Origin: Mesorhizobium norvegicum
GTDB lineage: Bacteria; Pseudomonadota; Alphaproteobacteria; Rhizobiales; Rhizobiaceae
Assembly (NCBI RefSeq): GCF_004919685.1
Contig: NZ_SMYZ01000041.1
Coordinates: 124,001-188,000, forward strand
Length of the DNA: 64,000 nucleotides
Direction of reading: 5' to 3'
Below are positions 25,197 through 34,058 of the stretch, piece after piece (within the stretch, counting starts at the first letter, position 1; every line of letters starts with the position of its first letter). Below the pieces are notes generated by a model. The model was given only the letters and a program-made list of their open reading frames with translations. It had not been told where the DNA came from and did no database searches. A program made the translations under genes and the position numbers.

Positions 25197-25267
25197 AATT
25201 GGACGACCAGCCGAACTGGCCCCCGATCGGATTGGTCTGAATGTCTCTCCTTCAGAGGAGCAGGACA

Positions 25268-25348
25268 ATGCAACACGAGTTTTTGAGCCCCGGCTGCGGG
25301 GATTGGCCAGAAAGCCCGGCCCACAAGCCGGCGATGACAGGAATCTGA
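25268..25348 (+). CDS. Possible 26-residue leader peptide
   Basis: A short frame (MQHEFLSPGCGDWPESPAHK, then PAMTGI) with a strong GAGGAG ribosome site seven bases before the ATG. It ends four bases before the next start, so it may be translationally coupled to that gene. An in-frame ATG at 25241 would lengthen it to 35 residues. No match is recognised. Confidence 0.35.
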   Translation: MQHEFLSPGCGDWPESPAHKPAMTGI

Positions 25349-25352
25349 GTTC

Positions 25353-25748
25353 ATGGCCTCGATATTCGGTTTCAGATCAAGGGATCCGGCCCGCGACCGG
25401 CAGGCCGATGTTTCACGTCTTGATCGTCTGGCAAAGCTGTTCGAGCAGATCGCGACCGAGATCGAGGCCGAGAGGGCAGGGCTTGAGAATCGCTACCGGA
25501 CGACGGCGACCAACGCCGCCTTCCTGGTCGAAGCGATGGAAAACGGCTCCGCCTCCGACCGTCGGTCATCCGAAGTCAGCGCACTGACGACGTCGATCCT
25601 GAATTGCGAACGCCGCATCGCGGCGCTGTCGCGCCAGGACGGCATGATGAAAGAGCTCCGTCATTCGCTGGATACGGTCTTCGACGAGAATGCCGATTCG
25701 GCCGCTACGGCCGAATTCTCCAGGCCGGCAGGCGCCGGCAGAGGTTGA
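25353..25748 (+). CDS. Hypothetical coiled-coil protein in the EPS locus
   Basis: 131 residues, mostly helical and charged, with heptad-like stretches (roughly 20-60 and 72-105), no signal peptide and no membrane segment. I do not recognise a family. Its position between a glycosyltransferase and exoK and behind operator site 5 suggests a role in EPS synthesis or its control. Confidence 0.6.
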   Translation: MASIFGFRSRDPARDRQADVSRLDRLAKLFEQIATEIEAERAGLENRYRTTATNAAFLVEAMENGSASDRRSSEVSALTTSILNCERRIAALSRQDGMMKELRHSLDTVFDENADSAATAEFSRPAGAGRG

Positions 25749-25900
25749 AAGTGAAGGCACGGAGCTGTTGCAACGGATTTGATGCGAGGCAGGGAAAAGC
25801 AATTCGAGAGGGTCACAGAGGAGGTCAAGGTTGGCCCGTTCAGGAGCGGTTCGAACGTCGACTTTGGGTTGGGGACGCACAGCGCAAAGGTGAGTTTGGT

Positions 25901-26764
25901 ATGAATTCGAATCCGAGAACTACGTCCACAACTGCAATTGACGCATCGCCGTTCGCGCAGCGGACCGGGCAAGCCGCCCGGCGGCGGTTGGGTTCGCTCA
26001 GTATGTTGCTGCTGGCCGCTCTTGGCAGTTTCCTGGCAACCTCGTCCTATGCCCAGGACATTCCCACATCGCCGTCCTTTGTCGACGATTTCAAAAGCTT
26101 CGATCGTGCGCGCTGGTATGTTTCCGACGGCTGGAACAATGGCAGCCATCAGAATTGCACCTGGTCGAAGGGACTGGTCAGCCTGTCGGACGGGGTGCTG
26201 TCGCTCGGTTTCGAGAAGCAGAAGCTGAAAGACCGTGAGTTTGCCTGCGGCGAGATCCAGACCAAGCAGCGCTTCGGCTACGGCACCTATGAGGCACGGC
26301 TGAAGACCGACACCGGCTCCGGCCTCAACGCGGCGTTCTTCACCTATATCGGCCCCACGGACAAGCAGCCCTGGGACGAGATCGACTTCGAGATCCTCAC
26401 CAAGGACACCTCCAAGGTGCAGGTCAACGCGTATATCGCCGGCAAGGGCAAGAACGAGAAGCTGGTCGACGTGCCGGGCGGCACCGAGAACGCCTTCAAC
26501 GACTACGCCTTCGTCTGGAAGAAGGACAGCTTGAGCTGGTACGTCAACGGCAAGCTGGTCAACACGATCACCGATCCGGCGAAATTGCCGACGCATGCGC
26601 AGAAGATCTTCTTCAGCTTTTGGGGCAGCGATACGATGAAGGGTTGGATGGGAGCTTTCGCCGATCCGGGCCGCAAGCTTTCGCTGCAGGTCAAGCGCGT
26701 TGCCTTCACGGCGCTCGGCGAACCCTGTCAGTTTCCGGAATCGCTGGTATGCAGCGTAAAGTAG
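25901..26764 (+). CDS. exoK: Secreted endo-beta-glycanase, ExoK-like (GH16)
   Basis: 287 residues with a signal peptide ending near SSYAQD and a GH16 domain. The catalytic motif ExDxE is present as EIDFE: nucleophile E160, D162 and acid/base E164. ExoK trims nascent succinoglycan to low-molecular-weight forms in S. meliloti and has a similar length. The ATG at 25901 gives a long but plausible export signal. Other GH16 activities (laminarinase, lichenase) cannot be excluded, but the locus favours EPS cleavage. Confidence 0.88.
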   Translation: MNSNPRTTSTTAIDASPFAQRTGQAARRRLGSLSMLLLAALGSFLATSSYAQDIPTSPSFVDDFKSFDRARWYVSDGWNNGSHQNCTWSKGLVSLSDGVLSLGFEKQKLKDREFACGEIQTKQRFGYGTYEARLKTDTGSGLNAAFFTYIGPTDKQPWDEIDFEILTKDTSKVQVNAYIAGKGKNEKLVDVPGGTENAFNDYAFVWKKDSLSWYVNGKLVNTITDPAKLPTHAQKIFFSFWGSDTMKGWMGAFADPGRKLSLQVKRVAFTALGEPCQFPESLVCSVK

Positions 26765-26831
26765 TCGGGAAAGTCGATTTGAACTGGCCGGGCCGAAAGC
26801 GGTCCGCTGCCTTGCATGGGAATGAAACCGA

Positions 26832-28163
26832 ATGAATTTGACGGTGTTTGGAATTGGCTATGTCGGCCTCGTGCAGGCGGCGGTGCTTGCCGAAGTCGGG
26901 CACCAGGTGGTGTGCGTCGACATCGACGCCGCCAAGGTCGAGCGGCTCAACCAGGGTCTGGTTCCCATTTTCGAACCTGGACTGGAAAACCTCGTCAAGG
27001 AGAACCATGCCGCCGGCCGCATCAAGTTCACCACCGATGCGGCCGCCGCCGTCAGGCACGGCGAGATCCAGATGATCGCGGTCGGCACGCCGCCCGGCGA
27101 GGACGGCTCGGCCGATCTAAAATATGTGCTGGCCGTCGCCGAGACCATCGGCCGCGAGATGGACAAACCCAAGATCGTCGTCGGCAAGTCGACGGTGCCG
27201 GTCGGCACCTGCGAAAAGGTGAAGGCCAGGATCGCCGAAACATTGAAGAAAAGAGGCCGAGAGGACCTCAGCTTCGACGTCGCCTCCAATCCGGAATTCC
27301 TCAAGGAAGGGTCCGCGGTCGCTGATTGCATGAAACCGGACCGCATCATCGTCGGCACCGACAGCGAGGGCACCGAGGCGGTGATGCGCGAACTCTACGC
27401 GCCGTTCAACCGCAACCACGAGAAGATGATCGTGATGGACGTGCGCAGCGCCGAATTCACCAAATATGCCGCCAACTGCATGCTGGCGACCAAGATCAGC
27501 TTCATGAACGAGATGGCCAACCTGGCCGAGCAGCTCGGCGCCGACATCGAGGAGGTCCGCAAGGGCATCGGCAGCGATCCGCGCATCGGCTACCATTTCA
27601 TCTACCCGGGTCTTGGCTATGGCGGCTCGTGCTTCCCCAAGGACGTGCGCGCGCTGATCAAGACCGCCGAAGGCGTCAAGTTCGACGCCAAGCTGCTGCG
27701 CGCCGTCGAGGAACGCAACAACGACCAGAAATCCGTGCTGTTCGACAAGGTGAACCGCTATTTCAAGGGCAACCTCAAGGGCAAGACCTTTGCGCTGTGG
27801 GGTCTGGCCTTCAAGCCCAACACCGACGACATGCGCGAGGCGCCGGCGCGTGTGCTGATGGAAGCGCTGTGGAAGGCCGGTGCCAATGTGCAGGCCTATG
27901 ATCCCGAGGCGATGCAGGAATGCCAGGCCATCTACGGTCTGCGCGACGACCTGCTTCTGTGCGGCACCAAGGAGGCGGCCCTGCGCGGCGCCGACGCGCT
28001 GCTGATCGCCACCGAATGGAAGAGCTTCCGCGCGCCCTCCTTCGACGCGCTGAAGGACGCGCTGACCACGCCGGTGATCTTCGACGGCCGCAATTTGTAT
28101 GACCCCAAGGTCGTCGCTCGTCATGGCATCGAATATCACTCGATCGGCAGAATGGCGGCATGA
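26832..28163 (+). CDS. UDP-glucose 6-dehydrogenase
   Basis: 443 residues with the NAD-binding GIGYVG at the N-terminus, the catalytic Cys267 in GLGYGGSCFPKD and the central KYAANCMLATKISFMNE. It oxidises UDP-glucose to UDP-glucuronate. Its presence in the EPS locus predicts glucuronic acid, or a sugar derived from it, in the polymer; classical succinoglycan has none. It begins 67 bp after exoK, with only a weak GGGAATG-like ribosome site. Confidence 0.93.
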   Translation: MNLTVFGIGYVGLVQAAVLAEVGHQVVCVDIDAAKVERLNQGLVPIFEPGLENLVKENHAAGRIKFTTDAAAAVRHGEIQMIAVGTPPGEDGSADLKYVLAVAETIGREMDKPKIVVGKSTVPVGTCEKVKARIAETLKKRGREDLSFDVASNPEFLKEGSAVADCMKPDRIIVGTDSEGTEAVMRELYAPFNRNHEKMIVMDVRSAEFTKYAANCMLATKISFMNEMANLAEQLGADIEEVRKGIGSDPRIGYHFIYPGLGYGGSCFPKDVRALIKTAEGVKFDAKLLRAVEERNNDQKSVLFDKVNRYFKGNLKGKTFALWGLAFKPNTDDMREAPARVLMEALWKAGANVQAYDPEAMQECQAIYGLRDDLLLCGTKEAALRGADALLIATEWKSFRAPSFDALKDALTTPVIFDGRNLYDPKVVARHGIEYHSIGRMAA

Positions 28164-28255
28164 GACCGGGCCGGGACAAACGGATGCAAGACCGGTCCGG
28201 ACATGGCCTGCTGGCGCTGGGGCTGTGCGCATATTTCTGTGTGGAGTTGTAGCTG

Positions 28256-29698
28256 ATGGTGCTGGATGTAAAGCCGGAACAAATCACCAAGGATCATTTC
28301 GATCTCGTCGCGATCGGTTCCGGCTTCGGTTCGGCCTTCTTCCTGCATGAGTTCGCCAAGCGGCGAAAGGCACGCATCCTGGTGCTGGAGTGGGGCCGCC
28401 ACAACACCCATGAATGGCAGCTCGAGCAGAACGTCAACACCGACATCGACGACGAGACGACCTACAAGACCAACTCCGACAAGCCGTGGAACTACACGAT
28501 CGGACTGGGTGGCGGAACGAACTGCTGGTTCGCGCAGACGCCAAGGTTCCATCCCAACGACTTCAGGCTGAAAAGCACCTACGGCATCGGCAATGACTGG
28601 CCGATCAGCTATGACGACGTCGAGCCGTTCTACTGTGACGCCGAAGACATCATGTCGATCTCCGGCGATCCCGACATGGCGGCGATGCTGCCGCGCTCGA
28701 AGCCGTTTCCGCAACCGCCGCATCGCATGTCGACACCGGACAAGATGATGAAGGCGGCGCAGCCCGGCCAGCATTTCGTCATGCCGACCGCGCGGGCGCG
28801 GCTGCCGACATCGCAGCGCACCTCGTGCTGCGCCAATCTGCGCTGCTGGCTGTGTCCGGTCGACGCCAAATTCACCGTCAACAACGGGTTGATGCATGTC
28901 TTCGAGCATCCCGACATCTCGGTCTGTCTCGGTGCGGAAGTGCGCCGGCTCGATCACGTCGGCGGCGCGGTCCGTTCGGTCACGTTCATGCATGACGGTA
29001 AGGAATACCAGGTCAGCGGCGACCTCTTCATTCTCGGTGCCAATGCCATCCAGAGCGCGGCGATCATGCTGCGATCCGGCCTCGGCGGCGAATTCGTCGG
29101 CAGCGGCCTGCACGAATCCTACGGCTGGAATTTCGAGGTCTATCTCGACGGCGTCGACAATTTCGACGGCAGCACCATCACCACCGGCTTGAATTTCGGC
29201 CTCTATGACGGCCCGCACCGATCGGAGCACGCGGCGGCACTGGTCTATTTCGAGAACCGCTGGCAGCACGGAATGCGTGCCGAAGAAGGGCGGCTGCGCC
29301 AGGCGCTGCCGCTTGTCGTGGTCACCGAAAACCTGCTCGATCCCGAGAATTTCGTCACGCTTGACGCGGATGAGAATGCCTTCGTCAGCTTCAAGGCGCC
29401 ATCGGACTACGCGGTGAAGGGCATGGCTCGTGCGTTGGAGAAATTGCCTGACCTTTTGGCTCCGCTGCCGGTCGAAAAGCTCTTCGACCGTGGCATCCGG
29501 CCGACCGAATCGCATGTCCAGGGCACGCTGAGGATGGGCACCGGCCCGGCCGATTCGGTGATCGACAGCGGCATGATCCACCACCAGCTCAGAAACCTGG
29601 TCGTCGTCGGCACCAGCACCTATCCGAGCTGCTCCTGCGCCAACCCCAGCCTGACCGCGGCAGCGCTGTCCTTGCGGGCGGCGAGCCGGATCGCGTGA
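28256..29698 (+). CDS. GMC-family FAD-dependent oxidoreductase
   Basis: 480 residues of the glucose-methanol-choline type: FAD motif VAIGSGFGSAFFLHEF, GLGGGTNCWFAQTPRF, and the C-terminal NLVVVGTSTYPSCSCANPSLTAAAL. It has no export signal of its own. The next gene, 14 bp downstream, encodes a small Tat-signal protein, as in flavin dehydrogenases where the small subunit carries the large one across the membrane. It could oxidise a sugar or alcohol, possibly in the EPS. Why it sits in an exo locus is unclear. Confidence 0.85.
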   Translation: MVLDVKPEQITKDHFDLVAIGSGFGSAFFLHEFAKRRKARILVLEWGRHNTHEWQLEQNVNTDIDDETTYKTNSDKPWNYTIGLGGGTNCWFAQTPRFHPNDFRLKSTYGIGNDWPISYDDVEPFYCDAEDIMSISGDPDMAAMLPRSKPFPQPPHRMSTPDKMMKAAQPGQHFVMPTARARLPTSQRTSCCANLRCWLCPVDAKFTVNNGLMHVFEHPDISVCLGAEVRRLDHVGGAVRSVTFMHDGKEYQVSGDLFILGANAIQSAAIMLRSGLGGEFVGSGLHESYGWNFEVYLDGVDNFDGSTITTGLNFGLYDGPHRSEHAAALVYFENRWQHGMRAEEGRLRQALPLVVVTENLLDPENFVTLDADENAFVSFKAPSDYAVKGMARALEKLPDLLAPLPVEKLFDRGIRPTESHVQGTLRMGTGPADSVIDSGMIHHQLRNLVVVGTSTYPSCSCANPSLTAAALSLRAASRIA

Positions 29699-29711
29699 AA
29701 GGAGGTACCGG

Positions 29712-30161
29712 ATGATCGAGATTTCCAGACGCTCGGCCCTGGCCCTCATGGCGGGCGGAGTGGTTTCGACGGGGGTCGCCTACGCCGCCGTTTCCTCATT
29801 CTCGGACGAGGATCTGGTGCGCGTCACGCTCGAAAAATACCTTGGCAGGCTGAACATCCGCATCGAGCATCTGCAGCAGTTCGTGCTGGAGTTCCGCAAC
29901 CGCAATCCGTGGATCTTTCCAAGCGAAAAACTAAGCGACGCCGTCACTCTGGTGGAGGAGCTCAAATTGGGCGTCGCGCGCCGTCTGCTGCCCCAGCAGA
30001 AGCGGGAAGATCTGGTGCATTTCGACCGCTGGGTCATCGCCGAGTTCCATATGCTGACGGACTACGCCTGGCGCAGCTCGCCCAACGACCCGATCCGGTT
30101 TACCGGCTGGCAGTCCTGTACCAATCCCTTCGCGAATCTGGAACCGCCGAAACTTGCCTGA
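29712..30161 (+). CDS. Small Tat-signal subunit for the GMC oxidoreductase
   Basis: 149 residues beginning MIEISRRSALALMAGG, a twin-arginine signal with its hydrophobic segment. The rest is helical with W-rich ends and resembles the gamma/small subunits of membrane-bound flavin dehydrogenases (gluconate 2-dehydrogenase subunit 3-like), though similarity is weak. GGAGG sits six bases before the ATG. It probably pairs with the GMC protein in the periplasm. Confidence 0.7.
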   Translation: MIEISRRSALALMAGGVVSTGVAYAAVSSFSDEDLVRVTLEKYLGRLNIRIEHLQQFVLEFRNRNPWIFPSEKLSDAVTLVEELKLGVARRLLPQQKREDLVHFDRWVIAEFHMLTDYAWRSSPNDPIRFTGWQSCTNPFANLEPPKLA

Positions 30162-30237
30162 CGTCGGAAGCGAGGCGGCGGACTACGCCTGTTGCCTCTG
30201 AGCGAAGAATACGAGATGCGACAAGGAGCCCGATCCC

Positions 30238-31317
30238 ATGAAAGTTCTTTTTGCAAGCGGCAACGGCTACCCACCAGAGTTCAGTGGCGGCGTTCAGTCG
30301 AGCACGCACCATCTGGCCGAACAGCTGATCGAACATGGGCATGAAGCCGCGGTGCTCGCCGCCCTGTTCGGCGATGGTGTCTTCGGCTTCAAGGCGCGCG
30401 CCAAGATGAAGCTGTTGCGGCAGCCGGCGGTTGTCGACAGCTATCCCGGCTATCCGGTGGTGCGGGCCTGGTTTCCCTGGGAAGCGGCGGCCTTTGCCGT
30501 CGACAGGCTGAAGCCGGATGTGGCCGTGGTCCAGTGTCACAAATCGGTTCCGGTCGGCAAGGCTCTGCAGGCCGAGGGCGTGCCTCTGGTCGTCTATCTG
30601 CGCAATGTCGAGTTCCACGAACTGGACGGCGATCTGCGCGAATTGCATTCAGCGCTTTACATCGCCAATTCGGATTTCACCGCGCGTGCCTACAGACAAG
30701 AGTTCGGCATCGAGGCGGCGGTGATCCCGCCGACCATCAACCCGGCGCATTACTCGACGCCGACGACGGGCCAGTTCGTCACGCTGATCAATCCTTACGA
30801 AGAAAAGGGGTTTGAGCTCGCGGTGCGCATCGCCGGCGCCTGTCGCGAAATCCCGTTCCTGTTCGTCGAAAGCTGGAAGCTCGAGGAGGATCATCGGGCG
30901 CGGATCGAGCAGACGATCGCCCCTTTGGGCAATGTCGTGCTGGAGAACCGCACCAGCGACATGAAGACGGTCTATGGCCGCACCAAGATCCTGCTTGCTC
31001 CCAGCAAGTGGGAAGAGGCCTGGGGCCGCGTCGCGTCGGAGGCCCATTGCAGCGGAATCCCGGTTGTCGGTTCGCGGCGCGGCGGTCTGCCCGAGGCCAT
31101 CGGTTCAGGGGGCGTGGTGCTCGACTATGATGCTCCGCTTGCCGACTGGGTCGCGGCCGTCAGGCGGCTGTGGAACGACAACCAGGAATATGACCGGCTC
31201 TCAAGCCTCGCGCGCAGCTTCGCCGGGCGCCCGGAACTCGATCCCGATCGCCAGTTCATGACCTTCTTTTCGATACTCGACAGGGCCGTACAGCAGCGCG
31301 CGCGGCAGGCGGCTTAG
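30238..31317 (+). CDS. Glycosyltransferase family 4 (GT-B)
   Basis: 359 residues with a GT-B layout: N-terminal GNGYPPEFSGGVQSSTHHLAEQ and C-terminal donor-site motif LAPSKWEEAWGRVASEAHCSGIPVVGSRRGGLPEAIGSGG, where the EAHCSGIP segment holds the family's E-x7-E type contact region. It should add a sugar to the EPS repeat unit or a related glycan. AAGGAG precedes the ATG by nine bases. It is convergent with the next gene, 33 bp away. Confidence 0.85.
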   Translation: MKVLFASGNGYPPEFSGGVQSSTHHLAEQLIEHGHEAAVLAALFGDGVFGFKARAKMKLLRQPAVVDSYPGYPVVRAWFPWEAAAFAVDRLKPDVAVVQCHKSVPVGKALQAEGVPLVVYLRNVEFHELDGDLRELHSALYIANSDFTARAYRQEFGIEAAVIPPTINPAHYSTPTTGQFVTLINPYEEKGFELAVRIAGACREIPFLFVESWKLEEDHRARIEQTIAPLGNVVLENRTSDMKTVYGRTKILLAPSKWEEAWGRVASEAHCSGIPVVGSRRGGLPEAIGSGGVVLDYDAPLADWVAAVRRLWNDNQEYDRLSSLARSFAGRPELDPDRQFMTFFSILDRAVQQRARQAA

Positions 31318-31350
31318 CCAGGGCGCGCGGCAAGCTGCCTGGCGTGCGGA

Positions 31351-32373
31351 TCAGGCCGGGCGTTTGACCCGGCTTTTCAGCGTCTCGTAGCCGCGGGCGC
31401 CAAGCAGGGCGCGGGCAATGGTCTTGGCAGCGCTCTTGCGGCCCTCTTGCGACTTGATCTGCCGCAACCGTGCCGGCAGGTTGCGGGCTGCCTGGCCAAG
31501 TGCCGGCAGAGACAGCGTGTCGGGAAAGCTGACCATATGCGTTTCGACGCACAGCACCGGCTTGCCGGACAGTTCGGTTATCCTCAGCGCCTGTTCGTGC
31601 TCGCTCTCGATGAACAGGATGGCATCGGATTTGCGATAGAAATCGGCCTTGAAACTGCCATGCGCGCCAAGCCGCTGCCGTTCCGCCTTGCTCGGCAGAT
31701 CGAGCATGATCAGCTGGTCGTATTTGATCTCGTGCTTGGCGAGCCATGCCTCGGTCAGCGCGCGGTATTTCTCCAGCCGGCTGGTGACCAGCCAGCCGAT
31801 CTTGTGGGTCGCAACATGGAGCGGCCGCGCCTCGCTGAGGAATTTCTCATAGGCCGGGCCGTCGTCGTTTTCCGCCTCTGTCGGGTCGAGGCACAGTACG
31901 CCATCGATGTCGACGCAGCATTGCGCCAGGAATTTGTGATGCATGAAGTTCCACTGGAACATGCGCGGATGCGGCACGACCTCGAAGACGAGGTCGGTTT
32001 CCTGGTGCTGCGGCTCAAGGCCGAACACGGCGGCAAAGGTGAAATCCGCCTCGATGCCGGCAGCCTGGATGCGGGCGCGTGCGTCACGCATGGCGTTGCC
32101 GCCGGCGACGCTGTCGTCGATCACCAGCACCTTGCGCATCTCGGAGACCTTGCGGTCGAGAGCGGCACGGCGCTTGGTGATGCCCGAGGTGTAGATCCGC
32201 CCCGTCAGGAAGCTGTCGAGATCGGTCATCGGGATGTTCGCTGACAAGCTCACCAGCGTTGCCGCCAATATGCCGCTTCTCGGCACGCCAACGACCAGGT
32301 CGATGTCGCGCGGCAGCCGGTGCAGGCCCCTGACAATGGTGTCGTTCATATCGGAGATCGATCGGTAGTGCAT
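31351..32373 (-). CDS. Phosphoribosyltransferase-HAD-like fusion protein
   Basis: 340 residues. The N-terminal 130 residues form a type I phosphoribosyltransferase domain with the PRPP motif KVLVIDDSVAGG. From about residue 150 the chain resembles a HAD hydrolase (CVDIDGVLC, then GWLVTSRLEKYR). The pair would transfer a phosphoribosyl group and then remove a phosphate, which could make a ribose-type decoration. It is encoded next to the flippase (52 bp after its stop) in the same direction. The substrate is unknown; the EPS or a nucleotide salvage role are both possible. Confidence 0.75.
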   Translation of the reverse strand: MHYRSISDMNDTIVRGLHRLPRDIDLVVGVPRSGILAATLVSLSANIPMTDLDSFLTGRIYTSGITKRRAALDRKVSEMRKVLVIDDSVAGGNAMRDARARIQAAGIEADFTFAAVFGLEPQHQETDLVFEVVPHPRMFQWNFMHHKFLAQCCVDIDGVLCLDPTEAENDDGPAYEKFLSEARPLHVATHKIGWLVTSRLEKYRALTEAWLAKHEIKYDQLIMLDLPSKAERQRLGAHGSFKADFYRKSDAILFIESEHEQALRITELSGKPVLCVETHMVSFPDTLSLPALGQAARNLPARLRQIKSQEGRKSAAKTIARALLGARGYETLKSRVKRPA

Positions 32374-32425
32374 GGTTCAGACCTGGTCCTGTAGGAGATG
32401 TCCGTAGCGGTCGAAGGCGCCCAAA

Positions 32426-33922
32426 TTATTGCGCTTCGCGCGGCGCTGCCTCGGGCAGCCTTGCCGGTAGCATCTTGAGCGCCTCGCGCAAGGCTTCGCG
32501 GCCGGAGGCGAATGCCAGTGCGATGATGATGGTGATGAGGTAAGCGAGCACGGCGCCGCTGGCCAGGGCAACGATATGCTGCTGCGGCAGCAGTGGCTTG
32601 ATGAACCAGACCGCGGCCAGCGCCAGATGGGCGCCAAGCACGAACGGCGTTGCCGCGCGAAGCACGTGGTGCGCCTGCAGCGGTCCGCTCTTGCCGACAT
32701 AGAGCCACAGGAACGGCGTCCGCAGATATTCGCTGATCGCATAGGCAATCGCCACGCCCAGCGCGCCATAGGGCAGGCCGAGCATGAAGGCCAGCATCGA
32801 TGTCACGGCCGTTACGATGCCCCAGCGCATGAAGTCGCCGGAGCGGCCCTGGCTGACGAAAAGCCACCCGGCCGGATTGTTGAGCGGCTGCAGCAGCCCG
32901 GCAAAGCCGAGCGCCAGGAAAATCGAGGCGCTTGCGCGCCATTGCTCGCCGAGCACGAAGGGGATCAGCACATCCGACATCGCCGTGGCAAAGGCGACGC
33001 CGGGAAGCGCCACCAGCAGGATCAGCGGCATGACGCGCAGATAGGCGCTGCGGTAGCGATCCGGCTCGTCCTTCAGCCTGGAAAGCGCCGGCACCATCAC
33101 CTTCGACAAGGGATTGGTGATCTGGCTCAGCGGGAACAGAAGCAGCTTGTAGGCGCGGTCATAGAGGCCGAGCTGCGCTTCGCCCCAGTATTTGCCGATC
33201 AGCACATTGTCGAGGTTGCGGGCAAAGAAATTGGCGAAGTTGAAGCCGGTGATGCCGGCGCCGAAATTGATCAGCTCGCTGATGCCGGCAACCTTGCGCG
33301 GCAGGCCCGGACGCCAGCGCGAGCTTGCCCAGTAGCAGAGCGTCGGCAGCACGGCACCGGTCAGCGTGCCGGCAAACAGCGCCCAATAGGAGCGGTCGAT
33401 GAAGGTCCAGGCGATCGACGCGGCGAGCCCGGCGATGGCGCTGGCGACGTCGATGACGGCCAGCCGGCCGAACTGCATGCGGCGCGTCAAGAGCGCCAGA
33501 TGCTGGGCGCCAAGCCCATAGGCCATGATTTGCAGCCCGAATGCGGCCACCAGGCCGGTCACGCGCGGCTCGCCATAGAAAGCGGCGACCAACGGTGCTG
33601 CACCCGCAAGCACGCAAGCCAGGATCGCGCTGACGGCGACATTGATCCAGAAGAGGTAGTTCACCTCCTCATGCCGGATGCCGCTTTTCTGGATTGTCGC
33701 CTGGGTCAGGCCGAAATCCTGGAACAGTGCGATGAAGGCAAGCACCGGCGCGCACATCGCCACGACACCGAAATCCTGTGGCGACAACAGCCGCGACAGC
33801 ACGATGACGGACAGGATCTGTGTCGCGACCCGCACCGATTGCGCCATGGCCGTGACGACCGCGCCGCGCCCAACCGATTTGCGCAAGGAGCCTTCTGGCG
33901 GATCGAATGCATTGGCTTCCAA
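32426..33922 (-). CDS. exoT: Polysaccharide flippase, Wzx/ExoT-like
   Basis: About 498 residues with 12-14 membrane segments and the typical N-terminus SLRKSVGRGAVVTAMAQSVR followed by LSRLLSPQDFG. It should flip lipid-linked repeat units across the inner membrane; S. meliloti ExoT is of the same size. No ATG fits: an in-frame TTG at 33922 with AGGA nine bases upstream gives the expected family N-terminus. An operator copy (site 6) lies 81 bp upstream. Confidence 0.85.
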   Translation of the reverse strand: MEANAFDPPEGSLRKSVGRGAVVTAMAQSVRVATQILSVIVLSRLLSPQDFGVVAMCAPVLAFIALFQDFGLTQATIQKSGIRHEEVNYLFWINVAVSAILACVLAGAAPLVAAFYGEPRVTGLVAAFGLQIMAYGLGAQHLALLTRRMQFGRLAVIDVASAIAGLAASIAWTFIDRSYWALFAGTLTGAVLPTLCYWASSRWRPGLPRKVAGISELINFGAGITGFNFANFFARNLDNVLIGKYWGEAQLGLYDRAYKLLLFPLSQITNPLSKVMVPALSRLKDEPDRYRSAYLRVMPLILLVALPGVAFATAMSDVLIPFVLGEQWRASASIFLALGFAGLLQPLNNPAGWLFVSQGRSGDFMRWGIVTAVTSMLAFMLGLPYGALGVAIAYAISEYLRTPFLWLYVGKSGPLQAHHVLRAATPFVLGAHLALAAVWFIKPLLPQQHIVALASGAVLAYLITIIIALAFASGREALREALKMLPARLPEAAPREAQ

Positions 33923-34002
33923 ATTCAGGATTCCTGATTTTTTACGCGGATTTCCAAGCTCGAAAATCCACGACCGCCGCCGACCACAAACTACGGCAAT
34001 AA

Positions 34003-34017
34003 TTTTGCAGTGCAACA
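34003..34017 (-). promoter_or_regulatory. EPS/lasso operator site 6 with wzx promoter
   Basis: TTTTGC-AGT-GCAACA. On the minus strand TTGCAC is followed after 16 bp by TAGTTT (33993-33988), so it fits a promoter for the flippase gene. Its centre is 41 bp, about four helical turns, from site 7. Confidence 0.65.
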
Positions 34018-34043
34018 GAAAACGTCGATCGGCGCAGCAAAAA

Positions 34044-34058
34044 TGTTGCGATGCAGCA
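34044..34058 (+). promoter_or_regulatory. EPS/lasso operator site 7 with exoL promoter
   Basis: TGTTGC-GAT-GCAGCA. TTGCGA is followed after exactly 17 bp by TAGCAT (34069-34074), 32 bp before the ATG at 34107. With site 6 it forms a divergent pair of promoters. Confidence 0.7.

Noticed and set aside
25750..25775. TGTTGCAACGGA sequence before exoK, as a ninth operator copy
   Set aside because: Only the left half fits; the right half lacks GCA at the required spacing.
31318..31350. GCCAGG...CCTGGC repeat between two convergent genes
   Set aside because: Short arms with a long loop and no T-run; too weak to list as a terminator.
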